Source of the DNA: Nitrospirae bacterium GWC2_56_14
GTDB lineage: Bacteria > Nitrospirota > UBA9217
Assembly: GCA_001803705.1 (NCBI GenBank)
Contig: MHDY01000254.1
Coordinates: forward strand, 1 to 14,920
DNA length: 14,920 bases
Direction of reading: 5' to 3'
Positions 6,695 to 13,457 of the stretch are shown here, one piece after another. A model generated the notes under the pieces. That model was not told where the DNA came from. It saw only the letters and a list, made by a program, of their open reading frames with translations, and ran no database searches. The stretch's first letter is position 1. Each line of letters opens with the position of its first letter. A program made the translations under genes and the position numbers.

Positions 6695-8011
6695 GTGAAA
6701 AAGGAAACACCACCCGGCGCAGCCGGCGACCCGGGGAATACGGAGCTCCGACAGGCCGCGGACAAAAAAACGCGCGCGGTTCGCTTCGAGGTGTCTTCCA
6801 CAACGCTGCTCCAGCTCATCCTCGTCGCGGCCGGTCTCTGGCTGCTGATCAAGCTGTGGCCGGTCTTCCTGGTGCTCGTGGTCGCGTTTCTCATCGTCGG
6901 GACGATGAGTCCGGCCGTCAGCTGGATGGAGGCGCGGCGCGTCAGGCGCGGACTTGCGATCGGCATCGTCTTCACCCTGCTCTTTGTTGTCGCGATGCTC
7001 GCGGCGGTGCTGACGATCCCGACGCTGGTGGCGCAGGCCTCGGCGCTGATCGAGCAGGAGCCCGCGTTTCGCGCGCGCCTGGCGGAGCATCTTGACCGCT
7101 CCAACCTGACCGCGCCGGTCGCGGTCTGGCTGCGGCACGTGAAGTACGATGCGCTCACGAATTCCATCAGAGACTCGGCCTTCGCTTTCTCCCTGCGCAT
7201 GTTCGAGGCCGTGGCGTACGGCGCAAGCGCCATCTTTCTTGCGCTCTACATTATGATCGACCGCGACCGGCTTCGCGGCGGGCTGTTCGCGGTCGTCCCC
7301 CGGTCGCACCACATCCGCCTCGCCCGCGTCATGATGAACCTGGAGACGATCGTCGGCGCGTACATCCGCGGGCAGCTGATCACGTGCCTTCTTATTGCGA
7401 TCTTTTCCTTTGTCCTTCTGGTGGCGTGCAGGGTCCCGCACGCGCTGGCGCTTGCCGTGTTCGCGGGCATCGCGGATGTCCTTCCGTACATCGGCGCGTT
7501 CCTCTCCATAGGGCCCATGGTCCTTGCGGCGCTGTCGCGCGGCCCGGTTGTCGTCGCCGTGATCCTGCTGGTCATGCTCGCCTACGAGGAGTTCGAGAGC
7601 CGCGTGCTCGTTCCCCGCATTTATGGAAAAGCGCTTCGCCTTCCCTCGTCCGTCGTGCTCTTCGCGCTCCTTGCGGGCGGGACGCTCATGGGGATCTCCG
7701 GCGCGCTCCTTGCGCTCCCTGTGGCGGCGATGGTCATGATGCTCATCGAGGAGCTTCGCGTCGAGCTTCCGGGTCAGCAGGAGCAGGTAGCTGATGTGAT
7801 ACAGCGCGCCGTGGACGAGCGCTCGGAGGACGAGTACGAGCGCCGGACCGAGGGCGTGCCTGCCGAGCAGGCCGCTGCGATCGCCGTTGCGATGTCGGAT
7901 GACCGGCGAAAAGAGGACAGCAGCCCGCCCGAGGCTGCGAAAGTGCCGGACCCGAAGGGCAAACAAGCTGCAGGAACTCCCACAGATGCTGATAAAGAAG
8001 GGGGCAAATGA
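6695..8011 (+). CDS. AI-2E family (PerM/TqsA-like) transporter
   Basis: The protein has 438 residues from a GTG start at 6695, chosen because GGAGG (6682-6686) lies eight bases upstream; the frame is open further left but overlaps the previous gene. Eight hydrophobic segments span about 38-352. Signature stretches of the AI-2E/UPF0118 family are ADVLPYIGAFLSIGP (260-274), YEEFESRVLVPRIYGKAL (297-314) and LAGGTLMGISGALLALPVAA (326-345). Family members export autoinducer-2 (TqsA) or act as Na+/H+ antiporters and other exporters, so substrate cannot be inferred. Compared with the usual length of about 350, it has a charged N-terminal tail of about 34 residues and a charged, Ala/Pro/Asp/Lys-rich C-terminal tail of about 80, probably cytoplasmic. 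Last gene of the close-packed operon. Confidence 0.9.
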   Translation: MKKETPPGAAGDPGNTELRQAADKKTRAVRFEVSSTTLLQLILVAAGLWLLIKLWPVFLVLVVAFLIVGTMSPAVSWMEARRVRRGLAIGIVFTLLFVVAMLAAVLTIPTLVAQASALIEQEPAFRARLAEHLDRSNLTAPVAVWLRHVKYDALTNSIRDSAFAFSLRMFEAVAYGASAIFLALYIMIDRDRLRGGLFAVVPRSHHIRLARVMMNLETIVGAYIRGQLITCLLIAIFSFVLLVACRVPHALALAVFAGIADVLPYIGAFLSIGPMVLAALSRGPVVVAVILLVMLAYEEFESRVLVPRIYGKALRLPSSVVLFALLAGGTLMGISGALLALPVAAMVMMLIEELRVELPGQQEQVADVIQRAVDERSEDEYERRTEGVPAEQAAAIAVAMSDDRRKEDSSPPEAAKVPDPKGKQAAGTPTDADKEGGK

Positions 8012-8155
8012 TGAGCATGATAACGACAAAAGACGACACACAGATCTATTGACCGTTCGGCACTTTTTCAGCAAACAGTTCATATTGTAACAATTGAAAC
8101 TAAGGTAATGGTAACTAACCAGGAAAAAGGCTGGATCCAGCCGGGAGGTAGCTTC

Positions 8156-8320
8156 ATGTCCTTGATAATTTATCTCGTCGGTTTTGCGTTTGTCATTGGC
8201 GGCGTTGCGTGGGCCCTTGTTGTCGCGGGGCTGGACACCATCTACGTGATGATCGCGACCGTCATACTTGTCGGCGTCGCGATCTTGACCGGGGTGACCC
8301 GTACCCGCACGAAGGACTGA
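8156..8320 (+). CDS. Small two-helix membrane protein (54 aa)
   Basis: The ATG at 8156 is preceded by GGGAGG with seven-base spacing; an in-frame ATG at 8108 lacks a site and would add a hydrophilic stub. The 54 residues form two hydrophobic helices (about 3-22 and 27-45) separated by LDT and end in the basic tail TRTRTKD. The product is therefore an inner-membrane helical hairpin with a charged cytoplasmic end. Small proteins of this look are often hypothetical stress-related genes in Proteobacteria; I know no assigned function. A 144-nt spacer separates it from the exporter gene. Confidence 0.72.
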   Translation: MSLIIYLVGFAFVIGGVAWALVVAGLDTIYVMIATVILVGVAILTGVTRTRTKD

Positions 8321-8428
8321 TCCGGTTTCCTCCCCCTTGCTTGCGGATGTAATTGGATAAGGAAACGATATGAATCGGGGTCAAGCTGGAAGAAAAAACC
8401 GATCTTGAATGAACATGCTGGAAAAGCG

Positions 8429-9427
8429 ATGAAAAGACAGAAGATCATCATAAGAAGGAACGAGCACGAGAAAAGCGGTCTATCTTTTTTTCTGTTTCAT
8501 CCTCGGCATATCTGGGTGTTGACCAAAAGATCTGCAGCGGCCTGGGTGGACGATTACGCCTCGAGCATGGGCGCAGCGCTTGCCTACTACACACTGTTCG
8601 CGATCGCCCCGCTGCTCATAATCGCCATTGCGGCGGCCGGTCTTGTTTTTGGCCAGCAAGCGGCCCGCGGAGAAATCGTCGCGCAGATACAAGGCCTCAT
8701 CGGACGGGAAGGCGCGATCGCGGTGCAGGGCCTGCTGAAAAGCGCCAATGACCCCGCCCGGAATCTCTTTGCGACGATGGTCAGCATCATTACCCTGCTC
8801 ATTGGGGCAACGACGGTGTTTGCGGAACTGCAAAGCGACCTTGACCGCATCTGGCGTGTTCCCGCACCTGCGAAAGCGAACGGCATATGGACCCTGCTGC
8901 GCACGCATTTGCTTTCCTTCGGCCTGGTGCTGGGACTGGGGTTTCTTATGCTGGTTTCGCTGTTGCTCAGTGCCGCGATCGCCGCTTTCGGCAAATGGAG
9001 CAGCCTGTTTTTTGAAGGATGGGAAACGCTTCTTAATGCGCTTAATTTCAGCATCTCTTTTGTCATTACGACGCTGCTTTTTGCGATGATCTACAAATTT
9101 ACGCCGCGCGCCAGGATCGCCTGGCGGGACGTGTGGGTCGGCGCGGCAGTGACCGCGATCCTGTTCGAGGTCGGCAAATTCCTCATCGGCCTTTATCTGG
9201 GAAAAACCAGCGTGGCATCCGGTTTCGGCGCCGCAGGTTCGCTGGTCGTTTTGCTGGTGTGGGTCTATTTCTCGGCGCAGATCTTCCTGCTCGGGGCGGA
9301 ATTTACCTGGGTGTACGCGCACGAGTATGGTTCGAAAGCGGCCCCACTGGAGCAGAAATCGGTCACGATGGTGCCAAGTCGTTCGGCCGGAGTGAACGAT
9401 AAAAAACGTATGGGGTCAGCCCGTTGA
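8429..9427 (+). CDS. YihY/virulence factor BrkB family membrane protein (first copy)
   Basis: The protein has 332 residues from the ATG at 8429, the best of two possible starts (a TTG at 8405 is in frame but poorly placed). YihY/BrkB features are clear: MGAALAYYTLFAIAPLLII (47-65), FAELQSDLDRIWRV (131-144), YKFTPRARIAWRDVWVGA (222-239) and GSLVVLLVWVYFSAQIFLLG (270-289), within about six transmembrane helices. The charged N-terminus (KRQKIIIRRNEHEK) and C-terminal tail are probably cytoplasmic. Once misassigned as RNase BN, the family is of uncertain function; BrkB was linked to serum resistance in Bordetella, and envelope or transport roles are proposed. A diverged second copy lies at 13458-14315. 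Confidence 0.92.
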   Translation: MKRQKIIIRRNEHEKSGLSFFLFHPRHIWVLTKRSAAAWVDDYASSMGAALAYYTLFAIAPLLIIAIAAAGLVFGQQAARGEIVAQIQGLIGREGAIAVQGLLKSANDPARNLFATMVSIITLLIGATTVFAELQSDLDRIWRVPAPAKANGIWTLLRTHLLSFGLVLGLGFLMLVSLLLSAAIAAFGKWSSLFFEGWETLLNALNFSISFVITTLLFAMIYKFTPRARIAWRDVWVGAAVTAILFEVGKFLIGLYLGKTSVASGFGAAGSLVVLLVWVYFSAQIFLLGAEFTWVYAHEYGSKAAPLEQKSVTMVPSRSAGVNDKKRMGSAR

Positions 9428-9489
9428 CATTGGACAAGGATGACTAATACGAACGCATTAAATAATGACACATGCTGTTCCCTTTTTAT

Positions 9490-9540
9490 CCTCTCCCCTC
9501 TGCGGGAGAGGGTAGGGTGAGGGGGATCCCTCCGAGGGAT
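9490..9540. repeat. GC-rich double-hairpin intergenic repeat
   Basis: The first hairpin pairs CCTCTCCC (9490-9497) with GGGAGAGG (9504-9511). The second pairs ATCCCT (9526-9531) with AGGGAT (9535-9540). The wording CTCTGCGGGAGAGGGTAGGG is a very common intergenic repeat in environmental bacteria. No T-run follows, so terminator activity for the YihY gene is not supported. The rest of the 199-nt spacer (9428-9626) shows nothing else convincing. Confidence 0.6.
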
Positions 9541-9626
9541 GTAACAATTTTTAATTCGTTTGCATTAACACGAACCGGTCGTCTAGCGGGGTTTCCACGG
9601 TCAAGGATTAGAAAAGGGAGGTTACC

Positions 9627-10076
9627 ATGAGAGTTTTCTGTGTCGTATTATTGGCAGTGCTGGTGTTCGCGAATCTTCCGGCAGCAGCTTTTGCCGAACA
9701 AGATTGCCCGGGAATCCATGTGAAGATCCTGGATATACGGAACAGCACCGGAACCGTTGCGTGCGCGCTTTTCGAATCGCCGCCGGGCTTTCCCGCGGAG
9801 TTCCTGCACTCGGCGACGAATGTTATGATCATAAAGATCCGGAAATCGCAGGCGCGCTGCGACTTTATGGACATCCCGCCGGGAACGTATGCCATGGTCG
9901 TTATTCACGACGAAAATATGAACGGCAAGCTCGACACCAATGCGCTGGGGATCCCCAAGGAAGGCTACGGTTTTTCGAACAATGCGAAAAAATGGCTCGG
10001 CACGCCCTCGTTCGCCGCTGCCAGCTTTTCCTATGACGGAGAGAATGTCGATCTGACGATGAGCCTGAATTACTGA
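9627..10076 (+). CDS. Secreted DUF2141 family protein
   Basis: The protein has 149 residues, with a strong signal peptide (1-23, core VVLLAVLVFANLPAAA, cleavage after AFA). The mature part is a compact beta-rich domain of the DUF2141 family, recognised by GTVACALFESPPGFP, DIPPGTYAMVVIHDEN and the hallmark HDENMNGKLDTNALGIP followed by KEGYGFSNN (94-119). The DENMNGKLD stretch has the spacing of a Ca2+-binding D-x-N-x-N-G-x-x-D loop, though calcium binding is not demonstrated for the family. GGGAGG (9615-9620) lies six bases before the ATG. The protein is probably periplasmic or released. It stands alone between two repeat-bearing spacers, so it is probably transcribed separately. Family confident, function unknown. 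Confidence 0.9.
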   Translation: MRVFCVVLLAVLVFANLPAAAFAEQDCPGIHVKILDIRNSTGTVACALFESPPGFPAEFLHSATNVMIIKIRKSQARCDFMDIPPGTYAMVVIHDENMNGKLDTNALGIPKEGYGFSNNAKKWLGTPSFAAASFSYDGENVDLTMSLNY

Positions 10077-10110
10077 ACGTTCGCTGCATGATCGTCGGTG
10101 AATATTAACG

Positions 10111-10265
10111 GTCTCAAAATAGTATAGACATCAATGCACAACAAAAACGAGTGAACCACCCCACCTAACCTCCCCTTGGCAAGGGGAGGGAGTGTTGTGT
10201 AGCCCCTCCTTGATAAGGAGGGGTTGGGGAGGTGTGTTCCGATTATGTCGTTTCTATTTTGAGAC
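10111..10265. mobile_element. MITE-like element, about 155 bp, with 21-bp terminal inverted repeats
   Basis: The ends at 10111-10131 and 10245-10265 are inverted repeats matching at 18 of 21 positions; the outer 12 bases (GTCTCAAAATAG and its complement) match perfectly. Inside are two strong hairpins in opposite wording: 10169-10177 with 10181-10189 (9 bp, loop GGC) and 10203-10211 with 10215-10223 (9 bp, loop GAT). The element has no coding capacity. A clean target-site duplication is not visible, although TATTAACG before and TATTAAACG after it are similar. It ends 34 nt before the ATG at 10300, so it may carry control signals for that gene. Confidence 0.5.
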
Positions 10266-10299
10266 GCTTATTAAACGCTGTTTCAAAGGAAAATGAACA

Positions 10300-11400
10300 A
10301 TGATGACCACTCCCTGCATGCTCCGCGCTGTTCTGTTCCTGTGCTTCAGCATGGTTTCATTGACCCCCCCGGTCTGGGCAGGCGATGAACCACCCTCGAA
10401 GACAGCTGAACAAGGGAAGGACGATCTGAGGCGGCTGGTCCTCCTGTCCCGGCTTGTTGCCGGCAAACCCTCATTATTACGCGAACAGCCTTCAGCCGCG
10501 CAAGTTCGCGAGTTGTCGGCCGAGCCTTTTGGCTGCCGGTCGTCCGGGGTGAACGAGTGCATATTGTCCCAAATAGCGCAGGTGCTCCTGCAGCAGGCAA
10601 AAGACAAGGAACCAATATTCGCCGCAACACAAAAGGCAGCGGTTCAAATACACTTCATGAGGGCAACCGATGCCTGGTCCGATAAGGATATTGAAAACAA
10701 TTGGGACGTTGTTAAGAAATGGACGGATGCCGTGGGCCCGGCGGTTCTGCTGGCAGGCGCGTTCATGCTCTCTCAGGAAAAGAACGGGAGTTCCAGCCAC
10801 GCGGCGGCAACGCTTATCGGGAGCGGCGCCACGCTGATCCTGGTCGGCAATATAGGGACCCTGGGTCAATTATACGGCGGGGTCAATGACAAGCAGCGGG
10901 CGCAAACTGCCCGAAGAACGATCAATACCCTGCAGGACATTGAAGTGTCGCGCCAGGCCTATGAAGATTCACAGCTTATTTACGGGTTTTTGGATAGTTA
11001 CAGCAATAAATCCCGAAAACTGCTGGGTACGATGGTTTCGCTGTCAAAGGATGCTCAGGATTTAAGTGGTGCGGCGCCGTCTGTTGCCACGTCGAAGAGG
11101 ATCGTTGAGCTCTGTGATAAAACGAGAGAGACGTTAGCCGAATTCAGAGTGGCTGCCGGTTTTGCAGACGAGTACGCAAATCAATTATTGCGCCTGTATA
11201 AAAGATATCATGACGAGGTCTCTCTGCCCGCGGATAAGGCTAAATTCGAGAGCGCGCAGCAAAGCGTGAAAAAATTCATTGATGCGTATCATGAGCTCAT
11301 TGTTCCTTTCCTGGAGCGCCTGCCTGAAGAAATTGAAGCAATGCAGAATATAAGGGCGGCGGTCATTGCAAACAGCATTGCTGCCAAGCAATACTTTTAA
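10300..11400 (+). CDS. Secreted protein of unknown family with central hydrophobic hairpin
   Basis: The protein has 366 residues and I do not recognise it. AAAGGA is nine bases before the ATG at 10300; a second ATG at 10303 is equally possible. The N-terminus is a signal peptide (core AVLFLCFSMVSL, likely cut after VWA at residue 27). Two cysteines, 79 and 87 (GCRSSGVNEC), could form a disulfide. A glycine-rich hydrophobic pair (about 144-157 and 167-192) could be a membrane hairpin. The remainder (about 195-366) is predicted largely helical, with charged amphipathic stretches such as ARRTINTLQDIEVSRQAYED and a C-terminal coiled-coil-like segment ending IAAKQYF. No catalytic motif is evident. 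It could be an envelope protein with a membrane-active segment. The expected exported location is the only confident inference. Confidence 0.75.
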   Translation: MMTTPCMLRAVLFLCFSMVSLTPPVWAGDEPPSKTAEQGKDDLRRLVLLSRLVAGKPSLLREQPSAAQVRELSAEPFGCRSSGVNECILSQIAQVLLQQAKDKEPIFAATQKAAVQIHFMRATDAWSDKDIENNWDVVKKWTDAVGPAVLLAGAFMLSQEKNGSSSHAAATLIGSGATLILVGNIGTLGQLYGGVNDKQRAQTARRTINTLQDIEVSRQAYEDSQLIYGFLDSYSNKSRKLLGTMVSLSKDAQDLSGAAPSVATSKRIVELCDKTRETLAEFRVAAGFADEYANQLLRLYKRYHDEVSLPADKAKFESAQQSVKKFIDAYHELIVPFLERLPEEIEAMQNIRAAVIANSIAAKQYF

Positions 11401-11475
11401 CGGCAGTTTCATCCGATATGACGTGAGTGCGGCACGGGACCCATTCTGGCCTCCTGTAGGCAGAGCGCATCATTC

Positions 11476-11525
11476 CCATGAATTTCAGCGGTTTTTTGCC
11501 GAATTCATGGACCGGGCGCTATACT
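11476..11525 (+). promoter_or_regulatory. Candidate sigma-70 promoter with overlapping inverted repeat, upstream of the stress protein gene
   Basis: TTGCCG (11496-11501) and TATACT (11520-11525) are separated by 18 bp, matching the sigma-70 consensus at four and five of six positions. Arms CCATGAATT (11476-11484) and AATTCATGG (11502-11510) form a perfect 9-bp inverted repeat flanking and overlapping the -35 box, as an operator might. The leader to the ATG at 11604 would be about 70 nt. Read from sequence only. Confidence 0.42.
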
Positions 11526-11563
11526 TTAAGCAGAGGAATGGACAGCCGTGCTTTCCCCGTAGC

Positions 11564-11585
11564 CCCCTCCCCTCGAAGGGAGGGG
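11564..11585 (+). promoter_or_regulatory. Leader hairpin next to the stress protein ribosome-binding site
   Basis: CCCCTCCC (11564-11571) pairs with GGGAGGGG (11578-11585) around the loop CTCGAA, ending nine bases before GGAGG (11595-11599). It resembles the other GC-rich repeat hairpins of this window and may simply be one of them. It could also affect translation or RNA stability of the stress protein gene. Confidence 0.4.
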
Positions 11586-11603
11586 AAGAAAAAAGGAGGA
11601 CGT

Positions 11604-12053
11604 ATGATAACCAGGATCCTTGTACCCATAGATGGATCAAAAGTGTCGCAGAAGGCCGCAAAGTATGCGGTCGAACTCGCGAAGCAGACGGGCGCATCGT
11701 TAACGCTGCTGAGCGTCATCGATAAGCGCTTCCTCATCGAACAGGCGGTATCGGCTTCCGCATCGCCAACCCATGTAAGAGAATCTGTCGAGGATTATCT
11801 GAAACAGTCGGCCCAAGCCGCCACGGACGCGATCGTAAAGCTCTGCGAACGGAATCGCATTCAATACCGGGCGGCAATACGGACAGGGCATCCGGTGGAG
11901 GAGATCTTGAACGAGGCAAAGCGGGCAAAGGCCGACGTGATCGTTATGGGCTCTCACGGCAAGAGCGCATTGCGGGCGGCAATGCTCGGCAGCGTTACCT
12001 ACGGTGTCATGCACAAGGACTCGAAGATCCCCGTGCTCATTGTGAAAAGATAG
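11604..12053 (+). CDS. Universal stress protein (UspA family), single domain
   Basis: The protein has 149 residues from the ATG at 11604, which is preceded by AAAGGAGGA; the frame is open further left, but that part is the leader region. The start MITRILVPIDGSKVSQKAAK is the typical Usp beta1/alpha1. The ATP-binding motif G-2x-G-9x-G-S is complete (Gly116, Gly119, Gly129-Ser130 in GSHGKSALRAAMLGS), followed by the usual last strand IPVLIVKR. It is therefore an ATP-binding type Usp, normally a cytoplasmic dimer induced by starvation, redox or envelope stress. It has a candidate promoter of its own and is 50 nt ahead of the cardiolipin synthase gene with no terminator between, so the two are probably co-transcribed. 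Confidence 0.94.
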   Translation: MITRILVPIDGSKVSQKAAKYAVELAKQTGASLTLLSVIDKRFLIEQAVSASASPTHVRESVEDYLKQSAQAATDAIVKLCERNRIQYRAAIRTGHPVEEILNEAKRAKADVIVMGSHGKSALRAAMLGSVTYGVMHKDSKIPVLIVKR

Positions 12054-12103
12054 TTCCGGGCCGAAACCGAAGGTTGTGCACGAAAGGGAGACACGGAACA
12101 ATC

Positions 12104-13351
12104 ATGTCCCGCGGGAAACGATACCACGAAAAATTGTATCAAGCGGTCTTGCCTGCGAAGACGTCCCGCTTTATCCCGGGCAATCAGGTTACGCTGCTGC
12201 AGAACGGCGAAGAGTATTTCCCCGCTCTTGAAGCGGCGTTCGACCGGGCAACGCATGCTATTTACCTCCAAACGTATATTTATGAGCAGGATGCCACGGG
12301 ACGGCGGATCGCGGACGCGCTGAAGCGGGCCGTATTGCGCGGCGTGAGCGCCTATGTGCTGATCGACGGCTACGGGTCCAAGGACCTGCCGCACGGCATG
12401 CTGGACCGCTTGCGGGCCGACGGCGTGAAGGTGATCATCTTTCGCGCCAAGATATCCCCCTGGACGTGCCGGCGCGAGCGCCTGCGCCGGATGCACCGGA
12501 AGGTAGCTGTCGTGGACCGGGAGATCGCCTTTGTCGGCGGGATCAACATCATTGACGACCGCGAAGTGACGGGCGCCATGCCCCCTCGCTACGACTATGC
12601 GGTCGCCGTGGAAGGACCGCTGGTGGACGAGATCCATCTTTCCGTCCAGCGCCTGTGGTCGAGGATGGCATGGAGTTATTTTCGCAAAGGGCCGGTCCGG
12701 GACAGGACCTTGCCCGTTTCCTCCTTTGCCGGGGGGAGCATGAGCGCGGCGTTCCTGGTGCGGGACAATATCCGCCATCGCCGGGACATTGAGTGGGCCT
12801 ATCTGCGGGCGATCGAACAGGCGGGATCGGAGATCATTCTCGCCCATGCCTACTTTCTGCCGGGGCTTGATTTTCGTCATGCCCTGATCAATGCGGCCGG
12901 CCGGGGGGTCCGGGTGGTTCTGCTGCTGCAGGGGAGGATGGAATTTTTTCTTCAGCATTATGCCACACGGGCGCTCTATGGCACTTTTCTCGACGCGGGA
13001 ATCGAGCTCTACGAATACCGGAAGAGCTTCCTGCACGCCAAAGTGGCGGTTATCGACGGACATTGGGCGACGGTGGGGTCCTCGAACATCGATCCCTTCA
13101 GCCTGCTGCTTTCCCGGGAAGCGAACGTTGCCGTGGATGACGGGGAATTCGGCGCGGCCCTGGCGCACAGCCTGAAGCGGACCATGGAGATCGACGGTCT
13201 GCGGATCCTGCGGGACAGCTGGAAGCAGCAGCCCGCGTATTTACGGGTCCTGAGCTGGCTCAGTTATGGCCTGCTGCGGGCGATCGTCGGGATCAGCGGA
13301 TATGCCCGCGACCCCGGCCAGGCACGGAAGGCGCCGGGGAAGTCAGTTTGA
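12104..13351 (+). CDS. clsB: Cardiolipin synthase, ClsB-type phospholipase D family
   Basis: The protein has 415 residues from the ATG at 12104; an in-frame GTG at 12074 has no usable ribosome-binding site, and the site for 12104 is itself weak (CGGA). Two complete HKD motifs are present: His131-Lys133-Asp138 in MHRKVAVVD and His311-Lys313-Asp318 in LHAKVAVID, the latter followed by GSSNIDPFS. The ClsB pattern is strong, with QVTLLQNGEEYFPALEAAF, a YVLIDGYGSKDLP stretch and FVGGINI. There is no N-terminal transmembrane pair as in ClsA. The reaction is phosphatidyl transfer to give cardiolipin at the inner membrane; ClsB can use phosphatidylethanolamine or phosphatidylglycerol as donor. It follows the universal stress protein gene by 50 nt, which would fit stress-linked lipid remodelling. 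Assignment to ClsB rather than another PLD-family transferase is by similarity. Confidence 0.88.
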   Translation: MSRGKRYHEKLYQAVLPAKTSRFIPGNQVTLLQNGEEYFPALEAAFDRATHAIYLQTYIYEQDATGRRIADALKRAVLRGVSAYVLIDGYGSKDLPHGMLDRLRADGVKVIIFRAKISPWTCRRERLRRMHRKVAVVDREIAFVGGINIIDDREVTGAMPPRYDYAVAVEGPLVDEIHLSVQRLWSRMAWSYFRKGPVRDRTLPVSSFAGGSMSAAFLVRDNIRHRRDIEWAYLRAIEQAGSEIILAHAYFLPGLDFRHALINAAGRGVRVVLLLQGRMEFFLQHYATRALYGTFLDAGIELYEYRKSFLHAKVAVIDGHWATVGSSNIDPFSLLLSREANVAVDDGEFGAALAHSLKRTMEIDGLRILRDSWKQQPAYLRVLSWLSYGLLRAIVGISGYARDPGQARKAPGKSV

Positions 13352-13365
13352 AAATAACGCGGATT

Positions 13366-13391
13366 TTCTCTGCGCCTCTGCGTCTCCGCGG
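13366..13391. repeat. CTCTGCG-type interspersed repeat
   Basis: Three imperfect tandem units (TTCTCTGCG, CCTCTGCG, TCTCCGCGG) form a GC-richer relative of the CTCTGTG repeat at 3488-3508. Its minus-strand translation gives the well-known spurious peptide ETQRRRE. It occupies the 106-nt spacer between the cardiolipin synthase and second YihY genes, where nothing else is evident. Confidence 0.6.
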
Positions 13392-13457
13392 TCACATTGG
13401 TTTGCAGAGTCGAAGAGTACACAAAGAAAAACGAATTCAGTTGCTTGAGGCACCACA

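Noticed and set aside
8008..8052. 14-codon frame overlapping the transporter stop as ATGA, with a GGGGG-type site upstream
   Set aside because: Too short to judge without conservation data; the composition is ordinary.
6641..8083. Minus-strand open frame of 480 codons opposite the AI-2E transporter gene
   Set aside because: It is an antisense shadow in GC-rich coding DNA; its product is a low-complexity run of Asp/His/Arg/Gln, while the + strand has clear family motifs and a ribosome-binding site.
9424..9429. Perfect TTGACA overlapping the stop of the first YihY gene
   Set aside because: No -10 hexamer at 16-18 bp; the nearest, TAATAC, is at 15 bp and matches poorly.
9579..9589. TCGTCTAGCGG resembling the D-arm region of a tRNA-Glu gene
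   Set aside because: No acceptor stem, anticodon arm or T-arm follows before the next gene; at most a chance match or tiny remnant.
11999..13168. Minus-strand open frame of 389 codons opposite the cardiolipin synthase gene
   Set aside because: The + strand has both HKD motifs in frame; the antisense product has no recognisable domain.
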